From NCBI GenBank assembly GCA_019635285.1, contig JAHBZS010000005.1, positions 62,001 through 126,000 on the forward strand: DNA of 64,000 nt, given 5' to 3'. Both the position numbers and the translations under genes were made by a program. The notes below the pieces were generated by a model. That model saw only the letters and a list, made by a program, of their open reading frames with translations. It did not search any database and had not been told where the DNA came from. The first letter of the stretch is position 1. Each line of letters opens with the position of its first letter. Source of the DNA: Rubrivivax sp. Lineage in GTDB: Bacteria; Pseudomonadota; Gammaproteobacteria; Burkholderiales; Burkholderiaceae_C. Positions 8,984 through 17,976 of the stretch are shown one piece after another.

Positions 8984-10903
8984 TCAGCGCTTGGCGGGGT
9001 CCTTGATCCACCAGGTCTCCAGTGGCCAGGCCGGAAAACCGGAGCCGGTGTCGATGGTGAAGTAGCGCGGCCGCCGCGCCGGCATGCCGAACTTGTTCCA
9101 GTACGACGCCTTCTGGTCCGAGGTGTACAGGTCCGGGATCTGCCAGTAGCTCCACATGATCACGCGGTCGAGCGCGCGTGCGGCGTCGCGCAACTCGTCC
9201 AGCGTCTTCGCCTCGGAGATGCGCTTGATCAGGGCGTCGGCCGCGCGGCTCTTGACGCCGCGGAAGTTGTTGTCGCCCTTCTCGTCGGCGGACTTCGAGC
9301 CGTAGACACTCTGCAGCCCGGTGGCATCGGGCAGCGTGAAGTCGCCGCCGGCGATGGCGATCATGTCGAAGTCGTATTGCTCCAGCCGGCGGCGGTAGAG
9401 CGCGAAGTCGACGTTGCGCTCCTTCATGGTGATGCCCAGCTTCTCCAGGTTCGCCTGCCAGTCGGTCATGCGCCCCGGTTCGCCCGGGCTCAGGTACTCG
9501 AATTCGAAGGCCTCACCTTTGGCATTTCGCAACTTGCCGTCGGCCGCCAGCTTCCAGCCGGCCTGCGCCAGCAGCTCGCGCGCCTTCAGCAGATTCTGGC
9601 GCAGCCGCGCGGGGTCTCGCCCGGTGCCCGGCGCCACATAGGCCGGGCCGAAGACCGCCGGCGGCAGTTCGGCGCGGAACGGCTCCAGCAGCTTCAGCTC
9701 ACCCGGCGACGGCAGGCCCTGCGCCGCGAACTCCGAGTTGTTGAATTCGCTGTTGGCGCGCTTGTACAGCCCCAGACGGTTGCTGGTGTCGAAGTCGTAG
9801 GTGTAGACCAGCGCCTCGCGCACGCGGATGTCCTGAAACAGCGGCCGGCGCATGTTCAGCAGATAAGCCTGCAGCCCCTGGCCGATCGAGGTCTCGAACA
9901 GGTCCTTCTTGATGCGCCCGTCGTCCCACTTGACGCCCTTGTGCTGGCGCACCCAAGCGCGGCCGCCGTATTCCTTGTAGATGTCGAACTCGCCGGCCTT
10001 GAAGGCCTCGCGCGCCACCGCCTGGTCGCCGTAGTAGCGGTAGACCACGCGGTCCCAGTTGAACATGCCGCGGCGCACGCCCAGGTCGCGCGCCCAGTAG
10101 TTGGGGTCGCGCTTGAATTCGAGCCGACGGCCCGAATCGGCCTTGGCAATGGTGTAGGGCCCGCTGGTGATCGGGTACTCGCTGACGATGTCGTCGAAGC
10201 GCTTCGGCTTGCCGTCGGCGCCGAGCGCCCACTTGCGCGAGAACACGGCCAGCGAGCCGACGGTGAAGAGCATGTCGTTGGTGCGCTCGCGCAGGTCGAA
10301 GCGCACGGTGCGCTCGTCGAGCACCTCGACGCGCGCCACGCCCGCCAGCGAGGCACGCAGGCCCGGCGACGCGTACTTGCCGGACATCGACTCGAAGCTG
10401 TACTGCACGTCCGCGGCCGTCACCGGGTCACCGTTGGTGAAACGCGCCTTCGGGTTCAAACGGAAGCTGATGGACGACTTGTCCGGCGCCACCGCAATGG
10501 CCTCGGCCAGCAGACCGTACATGGTCTGCAACTCGTCGCTGCCCAGCACCGTCAGCGACTCGAACATGAAGATGCTCATGCCCGCCGGGGCGTTGCCCTT
10601 GGTGGTGAAGGGATTGAACTTGTCGAAGCTGGAGCGCCGGTCCGGGTTGCGCAGGTTAATCGTGCCGCCCTTGGGGGCATCCGGGTTGACGTAGTCGAAG
10701 TGGGCGAATCCGGCCGGGTACTTGGGCTGGCCGAACGCAGCGTAGGCGTGCGTCCACTGGCTCGTGGCAGCGTCCGAGGGCTGAGCCAGCAGCGGCGCCG
10801 ACGGTGGGCCCAACAGCGGTCCAAGCAAGACCAGCCTGAGCAGAGACCGACGCGCCGGGGACATCTGCCAGGGCCTGATTTCGGTGGATTGCGACGCAGC
10901 CAT
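8984..10903 (-). CDS. yejA: Periplasmic peptide-binding protein YejA
   Basis: About 639 residues. The core is a family-5 extracellular solute-binding protein: mature start WTHAYAAFGQPKYPAGFAHFDYVNP, then GTINLRNPDRRSSFDKFNPF, and the diagnostic FTNGDPVTAADVQYSFE with a C-terminal SYWQIPDLYTSDQKASYWNKFG. Two starts are plausible, ATG 10903 (chosen, GGGG about 8 bp upstream) and ATG 10864. The second gives the tighter signal peptide MSPARRSLLRLVLLGPLLG. Open sequence continues further upstream but loses protein character. The protein delivers peptides to YejBE. A decayed copy of part of this gene lies at 11808-11884, upstream on the same strand. Confidence 0.92.
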   Translation of the reverse strand: MAASQSTEIRPWQMSPARRSLLRLVLLGPLLGPPSAPLLAQPSDAATSQWTHAYAAFGQPKYPAGFAHFDYVNPDAPKGGTINLRNPDRRSSFDKFNPFTTKGNAPAGMSIFMFESLTVLGSDELQTMYGLLAEAIAVAPDKSSISFRLNPKARFTNGDPVTAADVQYSFESMSGKYASPGLRASLAGVARVEVLDERTVRFDLRERTNDMLFTVGSLAVFSRKWALGADGKPKRFDDIVSEYPITSGPYTIAKADSGRRLEFKRDPNYWARDLGVRRGMFNWDRVVYRYYGDQAVAREAFKAGEFDIYKEYGGRAWVRQHKGVKWDDGRIKKDLFETSIGQGLQAYLLNMRRPLFQDIRVREALVYTYDFDTSNRLGLYKRANSEFNNSEFAAQGLPSPGELKLLEPFRAELPPAVFGPAYVAPGTGRDPARLRQNLLKARELLAQAGWKLAADGKLRNAKGEAFEFEYLSPGEPGRMTDWQANLEKLGITMKERNVDFALYRRRLEQYDFDMIAIAGGDFTLPDATGLQSVYGSKSADEKGDNNFRGVKSRAADALIKRISEAKTLDELRDAARALDRVIMWSYWQIPDLYTSDQKASYWNKFGMPARRPRYFTIDTGSGFPAWPLETWWIKDPAKR

Positions 10904-11136
10904 GCTAGCAGCCCCGACCCGCCCGTCGAACGCCATCGGACGCGGCGAGATCCGTGGTCGGCGCTTGATGGACGTCGAGCGCGCGCCTGCTGCCCACCGT
11001 CGGCATTCTTGACAGTCGCGCGGATCGAGCTTCGCGGGCGCGGCCCAAGTCCTTGTCAGACAAGAAGATGTTCTTCGGGGCGCACTTCTTGCTGCCGAGC
11101 GCCGCGGGCGCAGTGCCCTTGCTGAAAGTCTGTCAG

Positions 11137-11742
11137 ATGACCAAGCACCTCCGGACGGCCATGGCCGCAGCACTCTTGGCCGGCGCTGGTTTGTCTGCCC
11201 AGGCAAGCCTGGTTGGCGCGACGGTCACGACGTCGTTCTATTCCACCGACGGCAGCCTGCAGTGCCAGCAGCAAGCGGTCGCGGGCTCCGGCGTTGAATT
11301 CAGCGGGGGCGCCTGTACGCCCAGTCTGGGCCCCATGACTCTTGATATTGCGGGTGACACGATCACCGTTGGCAACGCGAACAGTTTTGCCCTCGGCGTC
11401 TTTCTAGGGTTTGTCATCAAGGTGGATGACCCTGCAGGCACGGTGTTCCAAGGGGTCGAGCTGGTCAGTAGCACCTTCACCCCATACACCCCCGTCCCGT
11501 GCGACGATGAAGAGGGGTGCCCCGCCATACCGTTCGTGAACGCGCCTGTCGGGACTGTGGTGAACGGGTCGATCCATCTCGACTTTTCAGGTTTGCAGGT
11601 GCCCCCCGGCGCAGCGCAGGGCCAGGCGGTCTTCAGATACGAAACCAATGCCATCTCCGTCCCGGAGCCGGCTTCGTTGGCTTTGGTGGGTCTGGCCTTG
11701 GCCGCTCTGGGCGCAGCAGGTCATAAGCGCCGTCGCAGCTGA
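11137..11742 (+). CDS. PEP-CTERM sorting domain protein
   Basis: 201 residues. The Sec signal is MTKHLRTAMAAALLAGAGLS, followed by a beta-rich mature part with four or more cysteines (SLQCQQQ, GGACTP, PVPCDDEEGCP). The C-terminus is VPEPASLALVGLALAALGAA followed by HKRRRS: the PEP-CTERM signal (VPEP, membrane helix, basic tail) recognised by an exosortase (EpsH family) at the inner membrane. The start chosen is the ATG that begins the signal peptide; an upstream TTG at 11053 would bury it. Proteins of this class are usually exported to the exopolysaccharide matrix. No exosortase gene is in this window. A/T content is higher than in neighbouring genes. Confidence 0.85.
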   Translation: MTKHLRTAMAAALLAGAGLSAQASLVGATVTTSFYSTDGSLQCQQQAVAGSGVEFSGGACTPSLGPMTLDIAGDTITVGNANSFALGVFLGFVIKVDDPAGTVFQGVELVSSTFTPYTPVPCDDEEGCPAIPFVNAPVGTVVNGSIHLDFSGLQVPPGAAQGQAVFRYETNAISVPEPASLALVGLALAALGAAGHKRRRS

Positions 11743-11807
11743 TTGAGGCCGGCGGCTGGCGGCCTTGGGTTGGCTGGGCCCTGTGCGGGGGTGCCATTGG
11801 CTTCCAC

Positions 11808-11884
11808 GGGAAGGTGCTTGACGACTTCTCCAGCGCCAGCGCGATGGACTCGGCGAGCAAGGCCGTACAGGGTCTGCAACTCGT
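11808..11884 (-). pseudogene. Decayed fragment of a yejA-like gene in the 11743-12165 gap
   Basis: The 423-bp stretch between the two PEP-CTERM genes has no plausible gene. Within it, 11808-11884 matches yejA 10461-10536 on the same strand with about 13 mismatches and one single-base indel over 77 positions, which is roughly 82 percent identity by hand count. In yejA this segment encodes ELQTMYGLLAEAIAVAPDKS. In the fragment the encoded peptide switches frame at the indel (ELQTLYG, then LLAESIALALEKSSS). Weaker similarity may extend to about 11789. The rest of the gap (11885-12165) shows no recognisable feature apart from the region just before the next gene. I read it as the remnant of a second yejA-like copy. 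Confidence 0.7.
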
Positions 11885-12165
11885 GGCCACGCCCACGCGC
11901 ATCTGTGGGCCTCGTCACATGTCGGATTTCCTTACATCGAAACCACCCCAAGCACGAGGAGTGCCGCTAAATGCTTGTCACTCAACGAGTTCTAGCTTCA
12001 GGCGCGATTCTTGATGTATCCCGTTTTAGGGCGGTCGCCAGAAAGTGGGCGAGGCTGCCCCCCGCACTGCGGGATGTCGCCGGCGTGGACATCCCTTCAT
12101 AATGTTCTACTTGTAACCGTTGGTAGCCTGCAGGTCGCGGGCTGCAAAGGCGACGTGGGGAAAAC

Positions 12166-12969
12166 ATGATCAAGGCAAGCGCAACCAGACTGCTCCTTTG
12201 TGGCGTGCTTGCCGTGGCAGGCGGCCTCGCGTCGTTGCAACCTGCCGACGCCGCGCCGGCGCGGGTGCGCTTCACGCCGCCGTACGGCACCCCATTCCCC
12301 AACCTCGAATGGTTCGGCGAGGCCGTCATCGACGACGGCAGTTGCGCCGCCAGCGGGACGATTTCCAACTTGGTCGGCGGTTGTGCCGGGCAATTCAGCA
12401 TCACCAGCGCCACGGTGTATTTCGCGGACGTCAGCGCGCCCACCGTGCCGCTGGGGCACATCGATTTCAATGGCGGGCAGGTCGTCCAGGTCGAGCGCAA
12501 CAGCCCCGCGCCGACGGACTGGACCTCCGTGTTTTCGACGCCCTTCAATCCGCAACTGGGCATGATCGAGCAGACGAAGTACGACCCCGACGGCGCTGGT
12601 GGCCTGCCCGCGCAGCAGGCGTACTTCAGTCTTATCTTCGTCGGCGACTATGCCCAGCTCTACTGGTTCCAGAAGGACCCGGGGGATCCCTTGCTGGATC
12701 CGCTGGCGTTTCCCTACGTCAACTTCGCCAGCGCGCCGTACTACGTGCTCTGCGCCCAGGAGGGTGATAACGCAGTTGGCAACCGATGGTTGCACATCGC
12801 ACCCAATCGCTGTGGCTTCTCGGACAACGTAGAAGGCCAGAGCGGCAAGCTCTTCTTCGCCAACGTGCGGCCGTCCGAGGTCCCCGAGCCCGGCAGCTTG
12901 GCCCTGGTGCTGGCCGCCGGCATCGGCGCGGCCGGTCTGGCGCGGCGCGCCCGCGGCGCGAAGTCCTGA
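12166..12969 (+). CDS. PEP-CTERM sorting domain protein
   Basis: 267 residues with signal peptide MIKASATRLLLCGVLAVAGG and a beta-rich exported body. The C-terminal VPEPGSLALVLAAGIGAAGL plus ARRARGAKS is the PEP-CTERM tripartite signal. GGGG sits 6 bp before the ATG (ACGTGGGGAAAACATG). The mature part is not recognisably similar to its PEP-CTERM neighbour at 11137 beyond the sorting signal, so this is not a simple tandem duplication. Expected to be exported, cleaved by exosortase and anchored or released into extracellular matrix. It ends 24 bp before a strong intrinsic terminator. Confidence 0.86.
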   Translation: MIKASATRLLLCGVLAVAGGLASLQPADAAPARVRFTPPYGTPFPNLEWFGEAVIDDGSCAASGTISNLVGGCAGQFSITSATVYFADVSAPTVPLGHIDFNGGQVVQVERNSPAPTDWTSVFSTPFNPQLGMIEQTKYDPDGAGGLPAQQAYFSLIFVGDYAQLYWFQKDPGDPLLDPLAFPYVNFASAPYYVLCAQEGDNAVGNRWLHIAPNRCGFSDNVEGQSGKLFFANVRPSEVPEPGSLALVLAAGIGAAGLARRARGAKS

Positions 12970-12993
12970 CCAGGGCCTCAGGCCGATCTCCCC

Positions 12994-13019
12994 AGCGGCG
13001 CTCGATGAGCGCCGCTTTT
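12994..13019 (+). terminator. Intrinsic terminator after the PEP-CTERM gene
   Basis: A perfect 10-bp stem AGCGGCGCTC / GAGCGCCGCT (12994-13003 and 13007-13016) with a GAT loop is followed by TTTT. It faces rightwards and closes the plus-strand PEP-CTERM gene. The convergent minus-strand gene stops at 13019, so it may also weakly stop the opposite transcript, though there is no T-run on that side. Confidence 0.8.
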
Positions 13020-15844
13020 CATTGGGGCGTCACCGCATCGCAAGCCGACGGCAGCGCGCGCGCGCTGCGAATCGCGTCCTCGGTTTCCCACTGGTCCCAG
13101 GCTTCGTTCCAAGCCGCGACGAAGCGCTCGTCGCCAAGCGCCTGGCGCAGCGCTTCCAGGCGCGCCTGGGCGCGCGCCTCGGCGGCCGGCCGCCGCAGCA
13201 GCCCCAGCCGCTGCCGGCTCAGCGTCGCCGCCGCGGCGATGCGCACCGCGGCCTCGTGCAGGCTGGCGTGCTCGGCCAGGCCGGCAAAGTCCTCCAGGCA
13301 GCCCAGCAGCTCCTTCCACATCTCCGCGCCATGGAAGGCCGCCAACGCCGCGTCGAGCTGCGCGCGCGCCGCCGCATAGTCGCCCTCGGCCAGATAGACC
13401 TTGCCCAGATGCCACTGCGCATTGGCCTCGCCGCGCTTGTCGGCGCCCCGGCGGCTGGCCGCCAGCGCGCGCTCGACATGCTGGCGCGCCGTCGGCAGCT
13501 GCCCTTCGTCGAAGGCCACCTCGCCCAGCAGCAGCTCGCATTCGCCTTCTTCGGTGGCGCTTTCGATCGAGCGCGACAGCGCCAGCGCCTCTTCGAGACA
13601 GCTCTTCGCCTGCGCCAGATCCCCTTCGTGAAGCGCGATCTGCCCCAGGTTGCGCAGGCCGATGACTTCGTTGAGCTGCAGCCCCAGCCGCTTGAAGATC
13701 TCGATCGCCTCGAGTTCGTCGGCCCGGGCCCCCGCGGTATCCCCCGCCTCCAGCCGCGCGGTGGACAGCGTCGACAGGGTGACGGCGATGTTCTCGGGAT
13801 CGTCCAGCTCCCGATAGGTGGCCAGGCTGATCTCGAGCATCTTCTGCGCCTCGGCGTGGTCGCTCTGGCATTCGGCCAGCGCCGCGCCGACGTACAGCGC
13901 CGCCGCCTTGGCCGGAATGAAGTCCTGCACCGCCGGCAACTCGAGTGCCGCCCGCACCAGCCGCCGGCCCTCGGTGATGTGGCCGCGCAGGATCCAGAAG
14001 TGCTGCATCGCCACGGCCAGCTTCACGGCGATCACCGGGTCCACGCCCTCGGCCAGCGCCAGCGACATCGCCGCGCGCAGGTTGTCCAGCTCGGCGCTCA
14101 GCCGCGTCAGCCAGCGGGCCTGCTCGGCACCGTCCATGCCTTCGTTGGCGTCCTTGGCCAGCTGGAAGTAGTGTTCGCAATGGCGCACCGTGGCCGACGT
14201 GGCCTCGTCGCCCTCGGCCTTCAGCTTTTCGGCCGCGTACTCGCGGATCGTCTCCAGCATGCGGTAGCGCGAACCCTCCTCGCGCTCTTCCAGCATGGCC
14301 AGCGACTTGTCGACCAGCGAGCCCAGCAGGTCCAGCACCTCGAAGTCCTCGATCGGTTCGACGCCGCACACCTTCTCCGCGGCCTCCAGGTCGAAGCCGC
14401 CGACGAACACCGCCAGCCGGCGCAGCATCAGCTGCTCGCCCTCGCTCAGCAGCTCGTAGCTCCAGTCGACCAGCGCGCGCAGCGTCTGCTGGCGCTCCTG
14501 CAGCACGCGGCTGCCGCCGGTGAGCAGCTTGTAGCGGTCGGTCAGGCGCTTGTTGATGTCGGCCACGCTCATGGCCCGCACGCGCGCCGCAGCGAGTTCC
14601 AGCGCCAGCGGAATGCCTTCGAGCCGCGCCACCAGCTCGGCCACCGCGGGCGCCTCGCGCTCGTTCAGCTCGAAGGCCGGCTTGTGCGCCTGCGCACGCT
14701 CGACGAACAGCCGCACCGCCGGCGTGGCCTGCAGCACCGCCAGGCTGGCGTCGCGGCTCGGCACCGGCAACGGCAGGATCGGGTAGGTCTTCTCGCCGGG
14801 CACGTGCAGCGGCTCGCGGCTGGACGCAACCATGCGCACCTGCGGCGCGTTCTTCACGATGGCATGCGCCAGGTCGGCCGACGGCTTGATCAGGTGCTCG
14901 CAGTTGTCCAGGATGATCAACGCGCGCTTGGTCCGCAGGTGCGCGCCCAGCGTGGCCAGCATCGGGCGGCCGGGCTCTTCGGCCACGTCCAGCACACGCG
15001 CCGCCTCGGCCGCCACCAGGGCGCCATCGCTCAGCGGCGACAGGTCCAGGAACCACACTCCATCGGGGTACAGGTGCATGTGCTCGGCCGCCACCTGCAG
15101 CGACAGCCGCGTCTTGCCCAGGCCGCCCATGCCCAACAGGGTGACCAGCCGCGCGCTGCCCAGCATGTTCTCGACCTCGTCGATCTCGCGCTCGCGGCCG
15201 ATGAAGGACGTGCCCTGGTGCGGCAGGTTGTTGGGGATGTCCTTCGCCGGCATCCACCAATCGCCGGCCTTGACCACGCGGAAGACCTTGTCGCTGTCCG
15301 GCGGCGCGACCAGCCGCGCATCGGCCTCGCCCACCTCGAACAGCTCGATCGGATCGGCCACGCCCTTGATCTGCCAGTGGCCGTGCGACTGCAGCTTCAG
15401 CGTCGTCTTGCCCAGGTCCTCGCGCGCCTCGGTGGTGAGCAGCGTCTGGCCGCCCCGCGCCAGCGACATCACGCGCGCCGCGGTCGGCTTGGCCAGGCCG
15501 TCCACCTCCAGCGGCTTGGCGCCGCGCGCCACGTCGTCGGCATTGTTCTCGCGCAGGATCACCGGCCCGACGTGCAGCCCGGCACGCGCCTTCAAGGGCA
15601 CGGCCATCTCGGCCAGTGCGCGGTGGTAGTGCAGCGCATAGTCGACCGCATCGCGGGCGCTGTCGAACAGCAGCAGCATGCCGTCGGTCTTGTCGATCTC
15701 GCGGCCGCGCCAGGTCGGCAGCAGGTCGCGCGCCACGCGGTCGTGGGCCGCCCAGACCTCGGCCATGGCTTGGTCGCCGATGGTCTCGGACAGCTTGGTA
15801 CTGTCCACCACGTCGGTCAGCAGCAGCGCGCGGAAATCAGCCAT
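13019..15844 (-). CDS. Class III cyclase domain - STAND ATPase - TPR regulator
   Basis: 941 residues in three parts. Residues 1-175 are an adenylate/guanylate cyclase homology domain: metal-binding Asp11 in LLTDVVDSTKLSE and Asp54 in DKTDGMLLLF. In the segment corresponding to G-X-X-V-N-X-A-A-R the Asn is missing (GLAKPTAARV; Arg kept), so catalysis is doubtful. Residues 210-500 are a STAND/NB-ARC-like ATPase with FIGRERE, Walker A GMGGLGKT at 238-245 and Walker B RALIILDNCEHL, plus the MalT/AfsR-like RMLETIREYA region. The remainder is TPR-like helical repeats. There is no LuxR or SARP DNA-binding domain, so output is probably through the cyclase domain or protein contacts. It ends at the terminator shared with the convergent gene. 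Confidence 0.85.
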   Translation of the reverse strand: MADFRALLLTDVVDSTKLSETIGDQAMAEVWAAHDRVARDLLPTWRGREIDKTDGMLLLFDSARDAVDYALHYHRALAEMAVPLKARAGLHVGPVILRENNADDVARGAKPLEVDGLAKPTAARVMSLARGGQTLLTTEAREDLGKTTLKLQSHGHWQIKGVADPIELFEVGEADARLVAPPDSDKVFRVVKAGDWWMPAKDIPNNLPHQGTSFIGREREIDEVENMLGSARLVTLLGMGGLGKTRLSLQVAAEHMHLYPDGVWFLDLSPLSDGALVAAEAARVLDVAEEPGRPMLATLGAHLRTKRALIILDNCEHLIKPSADLAHAIVKNAPQVRMVASSREPLHVPGEKTYPILPLPVPSRDASLAVLQATPAVRLFVERAQAHKPAFELNEREAPAVAELVARLEGIPLALELAAARVRAMSVADINKRLTDRYKLLTGGSRVLQERQQTLRALVDWSYELLSEGEQLMLRRLAVFVGGFDLEAAEKVCGVEPIEDFEVLDLLGSLVDKSLAMLEEREEGSRYRMLETIREYAAEKLKAEGDEATSATVRHCEHYFQLAKDANEGMDGAEQARWLTRLSAELDNLRAAMSLALAEGVDPVIAVKLAVAMQHFWILRGHITEGRRLVRAALELPAVQDFIPAKAAALYVGAALAECQSDHAEAQKMLEISLATYRELDDPENIAVTLSTLSTARLEAGDTAGARADELEAIEIFKRLGLQLNEVIGLRNLGQIALHEGDLAQAKSCLEEALALSRSIESATEEGECELLLGEVAFDEGQLPTARQHVERALAASRRGADKRGEANAQWHLGKVYLAEGDYAAARAQLDAALAAFHGAEMWKELLGCLEDFAGLAEHASLHEAAVRIAAAATLSRQRLGLLRRPAAEARAQARLEALRQALGDERFVAAWNEAWDQWETEDAIRSARALPSACDAVTPQ

Positions 15845-15991
15845 GCGGTCCTTGGTGAGTCGGTGCGCCCTTCGCGGGGCGGCATCCGAAGGTCCTCGGC
15901 GGCGGCGGCGTCCAGCCCGCCGCGGCCGGCGGGCGCAATGCTACGCGCCCGCGGTGACCGCCGCGCGGCGCATTGGCGCGGCCGCGTCGGC

Positions 15992-16717
15992 TCAGGGCCC
16001 GGAGGCCGCGTCCGGGGCCTCGACCAGCCAGGGCTGCGCATCCTCGTCCGCCGCCTGCGGCTCCATCGGCGCGGCACGCGCCAGCGCCATCCACAGGCCG
16101 AAGCTCATGCGCATCGCCCGCTTCGGCGCCGGCCGCGCCACCTGCAGGCCCGCGTCGCCGGCGATCATCACGCCGCACTCCGGCGGGATCTCCTCGGGGC
16201 GCGCGATGCCTTCACGCAGCACGTACCAGCATTCGCCGCTGAGCGCCAGGTAGGCGACCCGCTTGGCCTCGTGCCGCAGGTCGGCCAGCAGGTCGGCACG
16301 CCGCACCTTGATCTCGTGCGCCACCGGCTCCAGGTAGGCCTCCACCGTCGTGTGGCGAATCGAGTAAACGTCCGGCAGGGCCACGGCCCAGCGCATGGCA
16401 TCGCCTTCGCCGATGGGCGCGCGCAGGCTCAGCCCGCGCCAGACCACGCGCCCGGCGCGCTGCATCTGCTGCGCCACGCGCTGCACCAGCGACTCGTGCG
16501 CATCGCGCGCGGCGCGGTTCTTCTGCAGCGTGTGCGCCAGCAGCGCCACGCCGGCGTCGGTGACGCGCAAGGTCTCGCGCCCGTCGGCGTCGTACAGCCG
16601 CTGCAGCAGGCCGGCAGCCAGCAACTCCGCCTCCAGCATGTCGCGGCACGGCCAGCCGGCCGAGCGCCAGATCTGCCGCAGCCGGCGGTGGTGCGTGACG
16701 CGGAGTTCGACGGCCAT
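15992..16717 (-). CDS. Hypothetical protein with a PD-(D/E)XK nuclease-like core
   Basis: 241 residues from ATG 16717; a TTG 6 codons upstream is possible. Residues 1-60 look like a winged helix (LRQIWRSAGWPCRDMLEAEL, then LRVTDAGVALLAHTL). The second half has ALPDVYSI, later HEIKVRRADLLADLRH, then KRVAYLALSGECWYVLREGI and IPPECGVMIAGDAG. The spacing of Asp, E-X-K and the following helix and strand resembles MmcB-type restriction-endonuclease-fold proteins. The family assignment is inference from motif layout. It lies between the cyclase/STAND gene and divergent pirin, with about 150 bp of featureless sequence on its downstream side. Confidence 0.6.
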   Translation of the reverse strand: MAVELRVTHHRRLRQIWRSAGWPCRDMLEAELLAAGLLQRLYDADGRETLRVTDAGVALLAHTLQKNRAARDAHESLVQRVAQQMQRAGRVVWRGLSLRAPIGEGDAMRWAVALPDVYSIRHTTVEAYLEPVAHEIKVRRADLLADLRHEAKRVAYLALSGECWYVLREGIARPEEIPPECGVMIAGDAGLQVARPAPKRAMRMSFGLWMALARAAPMEPQAADEDAQPWLVEAPDAASGP

Positions 16718-16801
16718 GCCGCGAGCGTAGTTCAACGCGGCGCAATGGGGTGTTCAGGCGCGCTGCACCCCGCCGCGCCGCCGCCGTGTCACCATGCCTG
16801 C

Positions 16802-17686
16802 ATGAACACTTCCACCCCCACGTCCACCGCCGTTTCCACCCTCACCCAACCGCGCGGCGTCGAGCGCGTGATCACCGGCCAGCCCACCAGCGACGGCGCC
16901 GGCGTCAAGCTCACGCGCGTGCTCACGCAGGACCTGCAGCGTCGGCTCGACCCCTTCCTGATGCTCGATGCCTTCGGCACCGACAACCCGGGCGACTACA
17001 TCGGCGGCTTCCCCGACCATCCGCATCGCGGCTTCGAGACCGTGACCTACATGCTCGACGGCCGCATGCGCCACCGTGATTCGGCCGGCCACGAAGGCCT
17101 GCTGTCGGGCGGCGGCGTGCAATGGATGACCGCCGGCCGCGGTGTCATCCACAGCGAGATGCCCGAGCAGGAAGCCGGCCGCATGGAAGGCTTCCAGCTG
17201 TGGCTCAACCTGCCGGCCAAGGACAAGATGTGCGCACCCTGGTACCGCGACATCCCGTCCGAGGAGATCCCGCTGCTGCGCACGCCGCAGGGCGTGACGG
17301 CGCGGCTCATCGCCGGCCACAGCCACGGCCTGGACGGCGCCATGCAGCGCGAGGCCACGCAGCCGCTGTACCTGGACCTGGAGCTGCCCGCCGGCGCGGT
17401 GTTCGAGCAGGCGCTGCCGCCGGGGCACAACGCCTTCGTCTACGTCTACCGCGGCGAGCTGGTCATCGCCGGCCAGGCGGTGCCGCGCCAGCGCATGGCG
17501 ATCCTCGCCAACACCGCCGGCAGCGACGGCGTGCGGCTGCAGGGTGGGTCGGAAGGCGCGCGCGCCATCCTCGTCGCCGGCCAGCCGCTGAACGAGCCCA
17601 TTGCCCAGTACGGCCCGTTCGTGATGAACCGCAACGAGGAGATCTTCCAGGCGGTCGAGGACTACCGCGCCGGGCGCCTGGCCTGA
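16802..17686 (+). CDS. Pirin family protein
   Basis: 294 residues. The N-terminal cupin has the iron site of pirins: FPDHPHRGFETVTYMLDG (two His and later ligands) and HSEMP. The second half is the C-terminal cupin, with PAGAVFEQALPPGHNAFVYVYRGE. The PFVMNRNEEIFQAVEDYRAG tail is standard for bacterial pirins. Bacterial pirins are iron-containing cytosolic proteins, some with quercetinase activity and others redox sensors; which applies here cannot be told. Its TGA is directly adjacent to the stop of the convergent DUF427 gene with no gap. Confidence 0.93.
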   Translation: MNTSTPTSTAVSTLTQPRGVERVITGQPTSDGAGVKLTRVLTQDLQRRLDPFLMLDAFGTDNPGDYIGGFPDHPHRGFETVTYMLDGRMRHRDSAGHEGLLSGGGVQWMTAGRGVIHSEMPEQEAGRMEGFQLWLNLPAKDKMCAPWYRDIPSEEIPLLRTPQGVTARLIAGHSHGLDGAMQREATQPLYLDLELPAGAVFEQALPPGHNAFVYVYRGELVIAGQAVPRQRMAILANTAGSDGVRLQGGSEGARAILVAGQPLNEPIAQYGPFVMNRNEEIFQAVEDYRAGRLA

Positions 17687-17968
17687 TCAGTCCACCACCT
17701 GCACGCCCTTCCAGAAGGCGACGCGGCCCTTGATCTGGGCCGCCGCCTCGCTGGGTTCGGGGTAGTACCAGACGGCGTCCGGGTTCATCTCGCCGTTGAC
17801 GAACAGGCTGTAGTAGCGCGCCTGCCCCTTCCACGGGCAGCTGCTGCGGTGGTTGCTGAAGCTGGTGTACTCCCGCTTCAGGCTGCCCTCGGGAAAGTAG
17901 TGGTTGCCCTCCACCACCACCGTGTCGTCGCTCTCCGCGACGACCACGCCATTCCACACTGCCTTCAT
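17687..17968 (-). CDS. DUF427 family protein
   Basis: 93 residues from ATG 17968. It starts MKAVWNGVVVAESDDTVVVE. The hallmark sequence of DUF427 is present: NHYFPEGSLKREY, then SSCPWKGQARYYS and AVWYYPEPSEAAAQIKGRVAF. DUF427 proteins are small cytosolic beta-rich proteins of unknown function. It follows a small conserved gene by 8 bp and forms a two-gene minus-strand operon. An in-frame start 9 codons upstream would overlap that gene's end and is less likely. Confidence 0.9.
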   Translation of the reverse strand: MKAVWNGVVVAESDDTVVVEGNHYFPEGSLKREYTSFSNHRSSCPWKGQARYYSLFVNGEMNPDAVWYYPEPSEAAAQIKGRVAFWKGVQVVD

Positions 17969-17976
17969 GTCGCCAC

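Noticed and set aside
13022-17686. Very long open antisense or frame-shifted frames, for example opposite the STAND gene and across 38638-41574
   Set aside because: They lie opposite well-supported genes, lack ribosome sites and family motifs, and arise from the scarcity of A/T-rich stop codons in high-GC DNA.
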